Below, one piece after another: positions 48,707 through 56,772 of a DNA stretch of 64,000 nucleotides. The notes below the pieces were generated by a model. That model ran no database searches. It worked only from the letters and a program-made list of their open reading frames with translations, and was not told the origin of the DNA. Position 1 is the stretch's first letter; each line of letters begins with the position of its first letter. Where the stretch lies: NCBI RefSeq assembly GCF_039533965.1, contig NZ_BAAAUN010000001.1, forward strand, positions 620,001-684,000, read 5' to 3'. The stretch comes from Microbacterium luteolum. GTDB lineage: Bacteria; Actinomycetota; Actinomycetes; Actinomycetales; Microbacteriaceae. The translations under genes and the position numbers were made by a program.

Positions 48707-49637
48707 TCGCAACACCAGGAAGCGGGCTCGGAGTCTTCTCCGGGCCCGCTTCTTCGTGTGCGGATGGGGACTCCTCGAGCACCGCCAGGAAGGCGCGGGC
48801 GACGCTGCGAGGCGCGGCGGCATCCCAGGCCACGTACTCCACCCGCACCGGACCACGGCGCACTTCGACCGTGACGACGTCGGCCGTGGCGCGGGCCACC
48901 ACGCCGGGGGCGAGCAGCGTGACGGCGAGCCCCGCCGCGACGAGCCCGAGGATGAGCTCGGCCGAGTCGGCTTCGAAGGCGACATCGCGGGCCGCACCTT
49001 CAGCCGCGAACGCCGCGTCGCTCTGTGCGCGCCCGGACGTCCCCGCGGGGAAGTCGGCGAAGGTCATGCCGGCGAGGTCGCGGATACTGACGGATGCCGA
49101 CTTCGCCAGGACATGTGCGGACGGGACGACGGCCACCAGGCTCTCGGTGACGAGCAGCCTCGAGGCGACGCCGCTCGGTTGAACATCTTCGCGGAGCCCG
49201 AGCAGGGCGACATCGAGCTCGCCGGCGCGGATCGCCGCCATCAACGCGTCGCTGTTCCCGACCTGCAGCTCCACGCGGACCGCGGGGTGCGCTGCCCGAT
49301 ACGCGACGAGCAGAGCGGGGACATCCACAGCCGTCACCGTCGGAATGACGCCGAGTCGAAGCGTGCCGACGATCTGACCGGCGGCCGCGGCTGCGTCCTC
49401 CTTGGCCTGCTCCGTCGCGAGCAGAGCAGCCCTGGCGTGCGGGACGAAGGCCTCGCCCGCCTCGGTCAGGCGGACGCTGCGACTCGAACGCACGAACAGC
49501 CGCTGGCCGAGCTCGCGTTCGAGCGCGGCGATCTGGTGGCTGAGCGCCGACTGCGTGACGAAGCACCGTTCCGCCGCGCGGGTGAAACTCGATGTCGCTG
49601 CCACCTCGACGACGTAACGCAGCTGCTGCAGGTCCAT
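48666..49637 (-). CDS. LysR family transcriptional regulator
   Basis: A 323-residue LTTR: N-terminal w[23 protein letters not shown] with [17 protein letters not shown], and a periplasmic-binding-like effector domain (about 90-290). It is divergent from an EamA transporter gene, the usual layout of a regulator and its target. The C-terminal 30 residues (rich in Ser, Pro and Arg) are encoded over the glpK terminator and glpK's 3' end, so they may be a late addition. ATG 49637 has GATCAT six bases upstream. The effector is unknown. Confidence 0.9.
   Translation of the reverse strand: MDLQQLRYVVEVAATSSFTRAAERCFVTQSALSHQIAALERELGQRLFVRSSRSVRLTEAGEAFVPHARAALLATEQAKEDAAAAAGQIVGTLRLGVIPTVTAVDVPALLVAYRAAHPAVRVELQVGNSDALMAAIRAGELDVALLGLREDVQPSGVASRLLVTESLVAVVPSAHVLAKSASVSIRDLAGMTFADFPAGTSGRAQSDAAFAAEGAARDVAFEADSAELILGLVAAGLAVTLLAPGVVARATADVVTVEVRRGPVRVEYVAWDAAAPRSVARAFLAVLEESPSAHEEAGPEKTPSPLPGVATTSRPRRPSLSTS
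48719..48752 (+). terminator. glpK terminator, inside the LysR coding region
   Basis: A 15-bp stem with one wobble pair (48719-48733 and 48738-48752) around a TCTT loop, 12 bases after the glpK stop, followed by TTCGTGTG. Confidence 0.75.
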
Positions 49638-49640
49638 CTG

Positions 49641-49661
49641 TTCATGATCCCTCTTCATGAT
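49641..49661. promoter_or_regulatory. Direct repeat in the LysR/EamA intergenic region
   Basis: TTCATGAT at 49641-49648 and again at 49654-49661, 13 bases apart start to start. Each contains the TCATGA palindrome. Likely LysR-family binding region and overlapping the LysR promoter hexamer. Confidence 0.45.
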
Positions 49662-49715
49662 TGCGGTGACAAGCATGCGTTGGACTCATCGTCGTGCGGG
49701 GAGGAGGCTGAGAGC

Positions 49716-50624
49716 ATGAACCGACTGACGATCGTCCTGCTGACGGCCCTCGCCCCGATCGCCTGGGGAACGACGTATCTCGTCACCACCGAACTCCTGC
49801 CCGCCGGGCATCCGCTGTTCGCCGGGCTCCTCCGGTCGCTCCCTGCCGGACTCCTCGCCGTGGCGATCAGTCGACAGCTCCCCCATGGCGCGTGGTGGTG
49901 GAAGTCCGTGGTGCTCGGAGCCCTGAACATCGGCGCGTTCTTTCCGCTGCTGTTCCTCGCGGCGGAACGGCTCCCCGGTGGCGTCGCCGCCGCAGTCGCC
50001 GGTGCGCAGCCACTGATCGTGCTCGCGCTCGGCGCCCTCGTCCTGCAGGAGCGGATCCGTCCGACCACGGCGGCTGCCGCTGTCGCCGGTGCCGGCGGCG
50101 TGGCGCTCGTCGTCCTCGGGCCGGCCGCCGAACTGGACCTCTGGGGCATCCTGGCGGCTCTGGGCGGCGTCTCGGCCACAGGAATCGGCATGATCCTCAC
50201 CAAGCGTTGGGGTCGCCCGAGCGGCGTCGGTCCGGTCGGGTATGCGGGCTGGCAGCTCACCGCCGGAGGACTCCTGCTGCTGCCCGTCACGCTGCTCGTC
50301 GAGGGCGTCCCGGCGACCATCGACGGAGGCGCCGCCCTCGGCTACCTGTGGCTGGGGACAGCGGGAGGGATCGTCGCTTACACGCTCTGGTTCCGCGGCA
50401 TCCAGCAGCTGCCGGTGATCGCCCCCGGCCTGCTCGCGCTGCTCTCCCCCATCGTCGCGACGGTCCTCGGCACCCTGGTCGCCGGAGAGGCCTTCACGCC
50501 CATCCAGGCCGTCGGCTTCACCATCACGCTCGCGGCGCTCGTACTGGGGCAGGTCTTCGCGCGTCAGGCGCGCACGACCGTGCCGCCGGTCGAGCCAACG
50601 GCCGCCTTGGCGCCGCAGCGCTGA
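49716..50624 (+). CDS. EamA/DMT family transporter
   Basis: A 302-residue protein with ten hydrophobic segments in two EamA repeats (LTALAPIAWGTTYLVTTELLP near the start and GYLWLGTAGGIVAYTLWFRG in the second half). These carriers export amino acids, purines or drugs; the substrate is unknown. A GGGGAGGAGG-type SD precedes ATG 49716. Divergent from the LysR gene and convergent with ffh (seven-base gap). Confidence 0.9.
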   Translation: MNRLTIVLLTALAPIAWGTTYLVTTELLPAGHPLFAGLLRSLPAGLLAVAISRQLPHGAWWWKSVVLGALNIGAFFPLLFLAAERLPGGVAAAVAGAQPLIVLALGALVLQERIRPTTAAAAVAGAGGVALVVLGPAAELDLWGILAALGGVSATGIGMILTKRWGRPSGVGPVGYAGWQLTAGGLLLLPVTLLVEGVPATIDGGAALGYLWLGTAGGIVAYTLWFRGIQQLPVIAPGLLALLSPIVATVLGTLVAGEAFTPIQAVGFTITLAALVLGQVFARQARTTVPPVEPTAALAPQR

Positions 50625-50631
50625 GAGCGGC

Positions 50632-52191
50632 TCAGCCCTTGCCGAACAGCTTCTGGATCTCGGCGAGGTCGGCCTCGCTCGGTGCCTGAGCGCCGCCACC
50701 GCCGAGACCGAACCCGGAGCCGGTGGGCGCCGTGGTCGAGGTGATACCCGCGTTCTCGGCCGCACGCTTGGCCGGGTTCCCGGAGCGCGAGCCCCCGGAG
50801 GACTTGCCCTTCTTCCCCCGCTTCGACGACGCGCCGGGACGGCCCATCCCGGGCACCGCGCCCATACCTGGGATGTTCGGGGTGCCGCCGCGGGCGACCG
50901 TCTTCATCATCTTCGCGGCCTGCTCGAAGCGCTGGACGAGCTGGTTCACATCGGTGACGGTCATGCCGGAGCCGCGGGCGATGCGCAGGCGGCGTGAGCC
51001 GTTGAGGACCTTCGGGTTGCGGCGCTCGACCGGCGTCATCGAGCGGATGATCGCCTCGGTGCGGTCGATCTCCCGCTCGTCGAAGTCCTCGAGCTGCTGC
51101 TTCATCTGGCCCATGCCCGGGAGCATCCCGAGCATCTTCTTCATCGACCCCATCTTCTTCATCTGCTGAAGCTGGTCGAGGAAGTCCTCGAGGGTGAAGG
51201 CCTCGTTCGCGAGCTTCTCGGCCATCTTCGTGGCCTCTTCCTCATCGAAGGCGTTCTGCGCCTGCTCGATGAGGGTGAGGATGTCGCCGAGGTCGAGGAT
51301 GCGGCTCGCCATGCGATCCGGGTAGAAGGGCTCGAGGTCCTCGAGACGCTCACCCGTCGAGGCGAAGATGATCGGACGGCCGGTGATGGATGCCACCGAG
51401 AGCGCGGCGCCACCGCGCGCGTCGCCGTCGAGCTTCGACAGCACGACGCCGGTGAAGTCGACGCCCTCCTGGAACGCCTTCGCGGTGTTGACCGCGTCCT
51501 GTCCGATCATCGCGTCGATGACGAACAGGACCTCGTCGGGGTCCACCGCCTTGCGGATGTCGGAGGCCTGCTTCATGAGCTCGGCGTCGACGCCGAGACG
51601 GCCGGCGGTGTCGATGATGACCACGTCGTGCTGCTGGCGACGGGCGTGCTCGACGCCATCGCGCGAGACCTTGACCGGGTCACCGACGCCGTTGCCGGGC
51701 TCCGGCGCGTAGACCGCTGCTCCGGCCTGCTGCGCGACGACCTGCAGCTGGTTGACGGCGTTCGGTCGCTGCAGGTCGGCGGCGACGAGAAGCGGGGTGT
51801 GCCCCTCGCCCTCGAGCTGCTTCGCCAGCTTTCCGGCGAACGTCGTCTTTCCCGAACCCTGGAGGCCGGCGAGCATGATCACGGTCGGCGCGGTCTTCGC
51901 GAACTGCAGGCGCCGCCGCTCGCCGCCGAGGATCTGCACGAGCTCCTCGTTGACGATCTGCACGACCTGCTGTGCGGGGTTGAGGGCCTTGTTCACCTCG
52001 TCGCCGAGCGCGCGTTCGCGCACCTTGGCGGTGAAGTCCTTCACCACGACGAGCGCGACGTCGGCGTCGAGCAGCGCGCGACGGATCTCGCGCACGGTGC
52101 CGTCGACGTCGGCCGCGGTGAGCTTCCCCTTCGTGCGAAGGTTGCGGAAGGTCTCGGTGAGCCGATCGGAGAGCGTGCCAAAGGTAGCCAT
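50632..52191 (-). CDS. ffh: Signal recognition particle protein Ffh
   Basis: GTPase subunit of SRP. The 519-residue product has the N domain (1-100), G1 motif GLQGSGKTTF at 109-118, DTAGRLGVD, TGVVLSKLDGDARGG and the Met-rich M domain (MKKMGSMKKMLGMLPGMGQM). A basic, Gly-rich C-terminal tail of about 70 residues makes it longer than the usual 450, as in other actinobacteria. TAGAAT (52207-52202) gives a leader of only a few bases before ATG 52191. Confidence 0.97.
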   Translation of the reverse strand: MATFGTLSDRLTETFRNLRTKGKLTAADVDGTVREIRRALLDADVALVVVKDFTAKVRERALGDEVNKALNPAQQVVQIVNEELVQILGGERRRLQFAKTAPTVIMLAGLQGSGKTTFAGKLAKQLEGEGHTPLLVAADLQRPNAVNQLQVVAQQAGAAVYAPEPGNGVGDPVKVSRDGVEHARRQQHDVVIIDTAGRLGVDAELMKQASDIRKAVDPDEVLFVIDAMIGQDAVNTAKAFQEGVDFTGVVLSKLDGDARGGAALSVASITGRPIIFASTGERLEDLEPFYPDRMASRILDLGDILTLIEQAQNAFDEEEATKMAEKLANEAFTLEDFLDQLQQMKKMGSMKKMLGMLPGMGQMKQQLEDFDEREIDRTEAIIRSMTPVERRNPKVLNGSRRLRIARGSGMTVTDVNQLVQRFEQAAKMMKTVARGGTPNIPGMGAVPGMGRPGASSKRGKKGKSSGGSRSGNPAKRAAENAGITSTTAPTGSGFGLGGGGAQAPSEADLAEIQKLFGKG

Positions 52192-52246
52192 GGTGCTGTC
52201 GATTCTACGCGAGCGGGAGCCGCGCGCCGATCCGAGTCGGTGAGGG

Positions 52247-52834
52247 TCAATCCGCCCAGGGCAGATCGTGGATCGTGCCGAGCGCCCGCAGCAGGACGGC
52301 CTCGGGCGTGCCCTGGCCGGCGCCGTGCTCCGCCCAGACGCGCAGCGAGGACAGCACGGCGGCCGCGTGGGCCGCTCCGAGGATGTCGGCGCGGACGACG
52401 TCGACGCCCGATGCGCTGGCGGCCCGGGCGACCGCTGTGGAGAGCCGAGCGAGTCGCAGGCCGGTGTCACGCACGAGCTCCTCTTCCAGACCCATCGCCG
52501 CCGCGTTCCGGAGGGCGAGGGCGAGGGGGTCCGGTTCGAAATCCCGCACGACGAGGAGCAGGATGCCGCGCACGGCGTCTCCTGTCGCCAGCCTGCCGAG
52601 GCTCTCGAGCGACGTGATCGCGTGCCCGATCCGCTCGTCCACGCCCGACCACAGCACGTCGCTCTTGGAGGTGAAGTAGTTGAAGAAGCTCGAGCGGCTC
52701 ACCCCGGCGCGCTGGGTGATGTCAGCCACCGATGTCGCGTCGTAGCCGCGCTCCAGGAAGAGCTCGCACGCCGCTTCGGCGAGCGTCTCCCGCGACGACG
52801 CCTTGGGGCGACCCGCGCGACCGGTGGAGTTCAT
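52247..52834 (-). CDS. TetR/AcrR family transcriptional regulator
   Basis: A 195-residue TetR protein with HTH at about 17-62 (ETLAEAACELFLERGYDATSVADI...SFFNYFTSK) and a helical effector domain. Divergent from lipB. ATG 52834 has TACCGT six bases upstream (52846-52841). The ligand is unknown; lipB need not be its target. Confidence 0.9.
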   Translation of the reverse strand: MNSTGRAGRPKASSRETLAEAACELFLERGYDATSVADITQRAGVSRSSFFNYFTSKSDVLWSGVDERIGHAITSLESLGRLATGDAVRGILLLVVRDFEPDPLALALRNAAAMGLEEELVRDTGLRLARLSTAVARAASASGVDVVRADILGAAHAAAVLSSLRVWAEHGAGQGTPEAVLLRALGTIHDLPWAD

Positions 52835-52840
52835 GCTTTC

Positions 52841-52846
52841 ACGGTA
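52841..52846 (-). promoter_or_regulatory. Leaderless -10 hexamer for the TetR gene
   Basis: TACCGT, six bases before ATG 52834. Confidence 0.55.
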
Positions 52847-52888
52847 CCGCCCGTCGCGGGGCCCTGAGCCGTCCGCACGGATGAGGGG

Positions 52889-52894
52889 TATTGT
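52889..52894 (+). promoter_or_regulatory. -10 hexamer for lipB-lipA
   Basis: TATTGT, followed by a leader of about 27 bases with GAAGGTGG before ATG 52928. Confidence 0.45.
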
Positions 52895-52927
52895 TAGACG
52901 CAATCCAACTACCCCATGAAGGTGGCA

Positions 52928-53584
52928 ATGATGCTCGACATCCTCACTCCGGGTTTCGCACCGAACCCCGTGCCGTACACCGACGGATGGGAGCTGCAGC
53001 GCCGCGTCCACGCCGACGTCGTGCAGGGCACCCGACCCGACACTCTCATCCTGCTCGAGCACGAGGCCGTCTACACGGCCGGCAAGCGCACCGAGCCCCA
53101 GGAGCGCCCTCAGGACGGCACGCCCGTGGTCGATGTCGACCGCGGCGGCAAGATCACCTGGCACGGGCCGGGGCAGCTCGTCGGCTACCCCATCGTCCGG
53201 CTGCCCGAGCCCATGGACGTGGTGGCACACGTCCGCCGCCTGGAGCGCCTGCTGATCGATGTCCTGCGCCCGTTCGGCGTCGAGGGCTACCAGGTGGACG
53301 GCCGCAGCGGTGTCTGGGTGCGCCGTCCGCTCTCCGAGGACAAGGTCGCCGCCATCGGCGTGCGCGTGCAGCAGGGTGTCACGATGCACGGCTTCGCGAT
53401 CAACTGCGACAACTCGCTCGCCGGGTTCCGTGACATCATCCCATGCGGGATCACCGACGCCGGCGTCACCACGGTGAGCGAGGTCGTGGGCCGGACGGTC
53501 ACCCCGGCCGATCTCGTCGACGCCGTCATCGCCGCCTTCACCACCGACTACGCCGACGCCGACCTCGCAGGAGCATCCGCATGA
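52928..53584 (+). CDS. lipB: Lipoyl(octanoyl) transferase LipB
   Basis: Moves octanoate from acyl carrier protein to the lipoyl domains of dehydrogenases. The 218-residue product has [18 protein letters not shown] and the catalytic dyad Lys139 ([10 protein letters not shown]) and Cys173 (PCGITD), both present. GAAGG upstream supports ATG 52928; an in-frame ATG at 52916 and another at 52931 are alternatives. The stop overlaps the lipA ATG by four bases. Confidence 0.94.
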   Translation: MMLDILTPGFAPNPVPYTDGWELQRRVHADVVQGTRPDTLILLEHEAVYTAGKRTEPQERPQDGTPVVDVDRGGKITWHGPGQLVGYPIVRLPEPMDVVAHVRRLERLLIDVLRPFGVEGYQVDGRSGVWVRRPLSEDKVAAIGVRVQQGVTMHGFAINCDNSLAGFRDIIPCGITDAGVTTVSEVVGRTVTPADLVDAVIAAFTTDYADADLAGASA

Positions 53585-54570
53585 CCGCCGCACCCGAAGG
53601 GCGCAAACTCCTCCGCCTCGAGATCCGCAACGCCGAGACGCCCATCGAGCGCAAGCCCGAGTGGATCAAGACCAAGGCGAAGATGGGCCCCGAGTACACG
53701 GCCCTGCACTCCCTCGTGAAGAGCGAGGATCTGCACACGGTGTGTCAGGAAGCCGGATGCCCGAACATCTTCGAGTGCTGGGAGGACCGGGAGGCGACGT
53801 TCCTCATCGGCGGCTCCCAGTGCACGCGGCGCTGCGACTTCTGCCAGATCGACACCGGCAAGCCGGACGCCTACGACACCGACGAACCGCGCCGCGTGGC
53901 CGAGAGCGTCCAGCGGATGAACCTCCGGTACGCCACCGTGACGAGCGTCGCCCGAGACGACCTGCCCGATACGGGCGCGTGGCTCAACGCCGAGACGGTC
54001 CGGAAGATCCACGAGCTCAACCCGAACACGGGTGTCGAGCTGCTCGCGAACGAGCACAACGCCGACCCGGCCTTCCTCGGTCAGATCTTCGATGCGCGCC
54101 CCGAGGTCTTCGCGCACAACGTCGAGACGGTGCCCCGCATCTTCAAGCGCATCCGGCCGGCATTCCGTTACGAGCGGTCGCTGGACGTGCTCACGCAGGG
54201 CCGCAACGCCGGGCTCATCACCAAGTCGAACCTGATCCTCGGTATGGGCGAAGAGCCTGAAGAGGTCGTCCAGGCTCTGCAGGATCTGCACGACGCCGGC
54301 TGCGACATCATCACGATCACGCAGTACCTGCGCCCCACGCCGCGCCACCTTCCGGTCGCCCGCTGGGTCAAGCCCGCCGAGTTCGTCGAGTTCAAGGAGG
54401 AAGCCGAGCGCATCGGCTTCCTCGGTGTCCTCGCGGGACCGCTCGTCCGCTCGTCGTACCGCGCCGGCCGGCTGTGGGCGCAGTCGATGGTGTCGAAGGG
54501 ACGCGAGATCCCCGCCCACCTGGCGCACATCGCCGAGAGCGCGGACCTGGGCTTCGCGCAGGCGGTCTAG
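53581..54570 (+). CDS. lipA: Lipoyl synthase LipA
   Basis: Radical SAM enzyme that inserts two sulfurs into the octanoyl group. In the 329-residue product the auxiliary cluster cysteines are Cys55, Cys60 and Cys66 ([12 protein letters not shown]) and the radical SAM cluster Cys81, Cys85 and Cys88 (CTRRCDFC). RSSYRAG near the end carries the serine ligand. Both clusters are complete. Its stop shares the palindrome CTAG with the stop of the opposite gene. Confidence 0.97.
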   Translation: MTAAPEGRKLLRLEIRNAETPIERKPEWIKTKAKMGPEYTALHSLVKSEDLHTVCQEAGCPNIFECWEDREATFLIGGSQCTRRCDFCQIDTGKPDAYDTDEPRRVAESVQRMNLRYATVTSVARDDLPDTGAWLNAETVRKIHELNPNTGVELLANEHNADPAFLGQIFDARPEVFAHNVETVPRIFKRIRPAFRYERSLDVLTQGRNAGLITKSNLILGMGEEPEEVVQALQDLHDAGCDIITITQYLRPTPRHLPVARWVKPAEFVEFKEEAERIGFLGVLAGPLVRSSYRAGRLWAQSMVSKGREIPAHLAHIAESADLGFAQAV

Positions 54571-55067
54571 TCGGCGCTCATGACCGACTGAACACTGCCG
54601 TCGGAACCGAGGTTCACGAGCAGGACGTCGTCGGTCGAGCTGTCGTCCAGTGCGTACTCGAGAACGGCGAACGGCTCCGAGCCGCCGTGCTCGTCAGCGA
54701 GGATCGTCATGCTCATCAACCGCAGCGAGCGGATGATGTCGACCGCGGCATCGCCCGAGACGTCGACGAGCACTTCGGGGAGATCCTCACCGTAGGTCTC
54801 CTGCTGCTGGAGGATGTACTCGGTCACCTCGCTCGTGCGATCGTCCACCTCGGAGAGCATTCCCCGACGCGCGGTGTCGTCGACGCTCTCCAGGCCCGCG
54901 ATGAGGCTCGCGGCGATGTCGAGCGCGTCAGCGGACACGTCGTCCTGGTCAGGAGCCGTCAGATCGACGGTGACGCTCTGATCGCCGAGCTCGACGGTCT
55001 CCGACCAGAAGATCGAGCCGTCGGGTCCCGATGAGAGGAGTCCGAAGTAGTCGTGTTCGATCGCCAT
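54567..55067 (-). CDS. DUF2004-like protein
   Basis: A 166-residue acidic soluble protein beginning [11 protein letters not shown], with alternating strands and helices. It fits small DUF2004 family proteins of unknown function; the assignment is from sequence style only. No signal peptide or catalytic motif. It converges on lipA and shares its stop tetranucleotide. Confidence 0.72.
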   Translation of the reverse strand: MAIEHDYFGLLSSGPDGSIFWSETVELGDQSVTVDLTAPDQDDVSADALDIAASLIAGLESVDDTARRGMLSEVDDRTSEVTEYILQQQETYGEDLPEVLVDVSGDAAVDIIRSLRLMSMTILADEHGGSEPFAVLEYALDDSSTDDVLLVNLGSDGSVQSVMSAD

Positions 55068-55111
55068 AACGCTATGAAACCAGCCTCGTGCTCACTGCGG
55101 TAGCCCTGTCC

Positions 55112-55984
55112 TCAACCGACCAGCGACTGGACGAACACATGGGGGGTGAATCCGGTCAGATCGTCGATGCCCTCGCCCTGACCGAGGAGCTTCACGGGGA
55201 TGCCGGTGCGCTCCTGGACGGCGAGCACGAAACCGCCCTTGGCCGACCCGTCGAGCTTCGTGAGGACGAGTCCCGTGACCCCGGCGTGCTCCAGGAACGA
55301 CTCGGCCTGCATGACGCCGTTCTGCCCCGTCGTGGCGTCGAGGACGAGCAGCACCTCGCTGATCGGAGCCTGCTTCTCGATGACGCGGCGGATCTTGCCG
55401 AGCTCGTCCATGAGCCCGCCCTTGGTGTGCAGACGCCCCGCCGTGTCGATGATCGCGATCTCGATGCCTTCGCGCTTGGCGTAGTCGATGGTCTGGAAGG
55501 CCACGGATGCCGGATCCTGACCCTCCTGCTGCGGGCGCACGATCGCCGCTCCCCCGCGCTGCGCCCAGGTGGCCAGCTGATCGACCGCTGCGGCACGGAA
55601 GGTGTCCGCCGCGCCGACCACGACGCTGCGCTGGTATCCGCGGAGGAACTTCGTGAACTTGCCGATCGTGGTCGTCTTCCCGACGCCGTTGACGCCGACC
55701 ACGAGCACCACTGCGGGACGCTCGGTGAGCTTGAGCGTGGTGTCGAATTTCGCGAAGTGCTCTTCGAGCGTCTCGCGCAGCATCCGCTGGAGATCCTGCG
55801 GGTCTGTGGTGCGGAAGCGTTCCACCTTCTCGCGGAGCTCCTCGACGACGCGCTCGCTGATGTCGGGACCGAAATCCGCCGTGATGAGCGCGGTCTCGAG
55901 GTCCTCCCAGGTCGTCTCGTCGATGGTGGGCTTGACGAACATGCCGCGCAGTGCGCGACCGAGAGACCAGGACTTCTCCGCCAT
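55112..55984 (-). CDS. ftsY: Signal recognition particle receptor FtsY
   Basis: Membrane receptor GTPase for SRP. The 290-residue product is the compact NG form: N domain (1-85), G1 GVNGVGKTTTIGK at 97-109, DTAGRLHTKG, TGLVLTKLDGSAKGG. It has almost no A domain, only about 20 residues before the N domain. ATG 55984 has TAGGCT six bases upstream. Confidence 0.97.
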   Translation of the reverse strand: MAEKSWSLGRALRGMFVKPTIDETTWEDLETALITADFGPDISERVVEELREKVERFRTTDPQDLQRMLRETLEEHFAKFDTTLKLTERPAVVLVVGVNGVGKTTTIGKFTKFLRGYQRSVVVGAADTFRAAAVDQLATWAQRGGAAIVRPQQEGQDPASVAFQTIDYAKREGIEIAIIDTAGRLHTKGGLMDELGKIRRVIEKQAPISEVLLVLDATTGQNGVMQAESFLEHAGVTGLVLTKLDGSAKGGFVLAVQERTGIPVKLLGQGEGIDDLTGFTPHVFVQSLVG

Positions 55985-55990
55985 GAGTCC

Positions 55991-56006
55991 AGCCTACGGG
56001 TAGCAT
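55991..56006. promoter_or_regulatory. Back-to-back leaderless promoters of ftsY and a hydrolase gene
   Basis: TAGGCT (minus, 55996-55991) and TAGCAT (plus, 56001-56006) lie four bases apart, each six bases from its start codon. The two start codons are 28 bases apart. Confidence 0.6.
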
Positions 56007-56012
56007 CCGGGG

Positions 56013-56675
56013 ATGGTTCGCGAACGCGTCTACGTGCACGGCGGGGGAAGACGCGGTGTCGATGCCTGGCCGCATGTCGACGAGGGCGACGCGACGTTCG
56101 TCTCCTTCCCCGCGGGATCCTCGATCGACGATCAGGCTCACGCTCTCGCCGATGAACTCGGCGGCCGGCCGGTGATGATCTTCGCGCATTCGATCGGCGC
56201 GGTTCCCGTCGCCCTCGCAGCGCCGCGGCTCGATATCGCCGGTCTCGTGCTCATCGAACCGGCGCTCTACGACCTCGCGCGCGGCGATACGGCGATCGAA
56301 CGCCACATCGGCATCGTCACCGAGGCGCGTTCACGGGCATCCGTCGGGGACCTCCGCGGATTCTGGGCGATCCTGCGGCCGCTGATGTTCGGAGGCCCCT
56401 TCGACGAGGAGCGCTGGAGCGAGGAGCAGGCTCTCGCCCAACGGTGGGCGACCACCAACCTGCCCTGGGGGCACGGCGTACGGGACCGGATGCTCGGCGG
56501 CGTGCCGACCTTGGTGGTGACCGGCGGCTGGAACGACGAGTACGAGGTGATCGCGCAGGTGCTCGCCGATCACGGGGCCACGCATCGCGTGCTGCCGGGT
56601 CACGAACATCGCCCGCACGACTCCGGCCGCTTCGTGCACGTCGTGGACGAGTTCGTGGCCGCACTCGCATCCTGA
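56013..56675 (+). CDS. Alpha/beta hydrolase
   Basis: A 220-residue alpha/beta-fold protein. RERVYVHGGGRRGVDAW holds the oxyanion HG motif, AHSIGAVP the nucleophile elbow (AHSIG), and the last His is in GHEHRPHD. A complete triad is plausible, with Asp or Glu in the TGGWNDEYE stretch. The substrate is unknown. ATG 56013 is fixed by the leaderless hexamer. Confidence 0.82.
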   Translation: MVRERVYVHGGGRRGVDAWPHVDEGDATFVSFPAGSSIDDQAHALADELGGRPVMIFAHSIGAVPVALAAPRLDIAGLVLIEPALYDLARGDTAIERHIGIVTEARSRASVGDLRGFWAILRPLMFGGPFDEERWSEEQALAQRWATTNLPWGHGVRDRMLGGVPTLVVTGGWNDEYEVIAQVLADHGATHRVLPGHEHRPHDSGRFVHVVDEFVAALAS

Positions 56676-56759
56676 GCACGACTTCGGAGTTCACGCCCGA
56701 AACGCCGACGGCGCCCGGCATCCGCGGGGTGTCGCCGCGAGTTCTCCGAAGCTGTGCTC
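56674..56759. repeat. Imperfect terminal inverted-repeat element between the hydrolase gene and smc
   Basis: Arms of 16 bases (56674-56689 and 56744-56759) match except for two adjacent bases; the inner CTTCGGAG and CTCCGAAG halves are perfect. The 54-base centre also contains a CGCGG/CCGCG pair. It starts on the hydrolase stop codon and ends 13 bases before the smc stop. Confidence 0.6.
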
Positions 56760-56772
56760 GGGGCTGAGCGCC

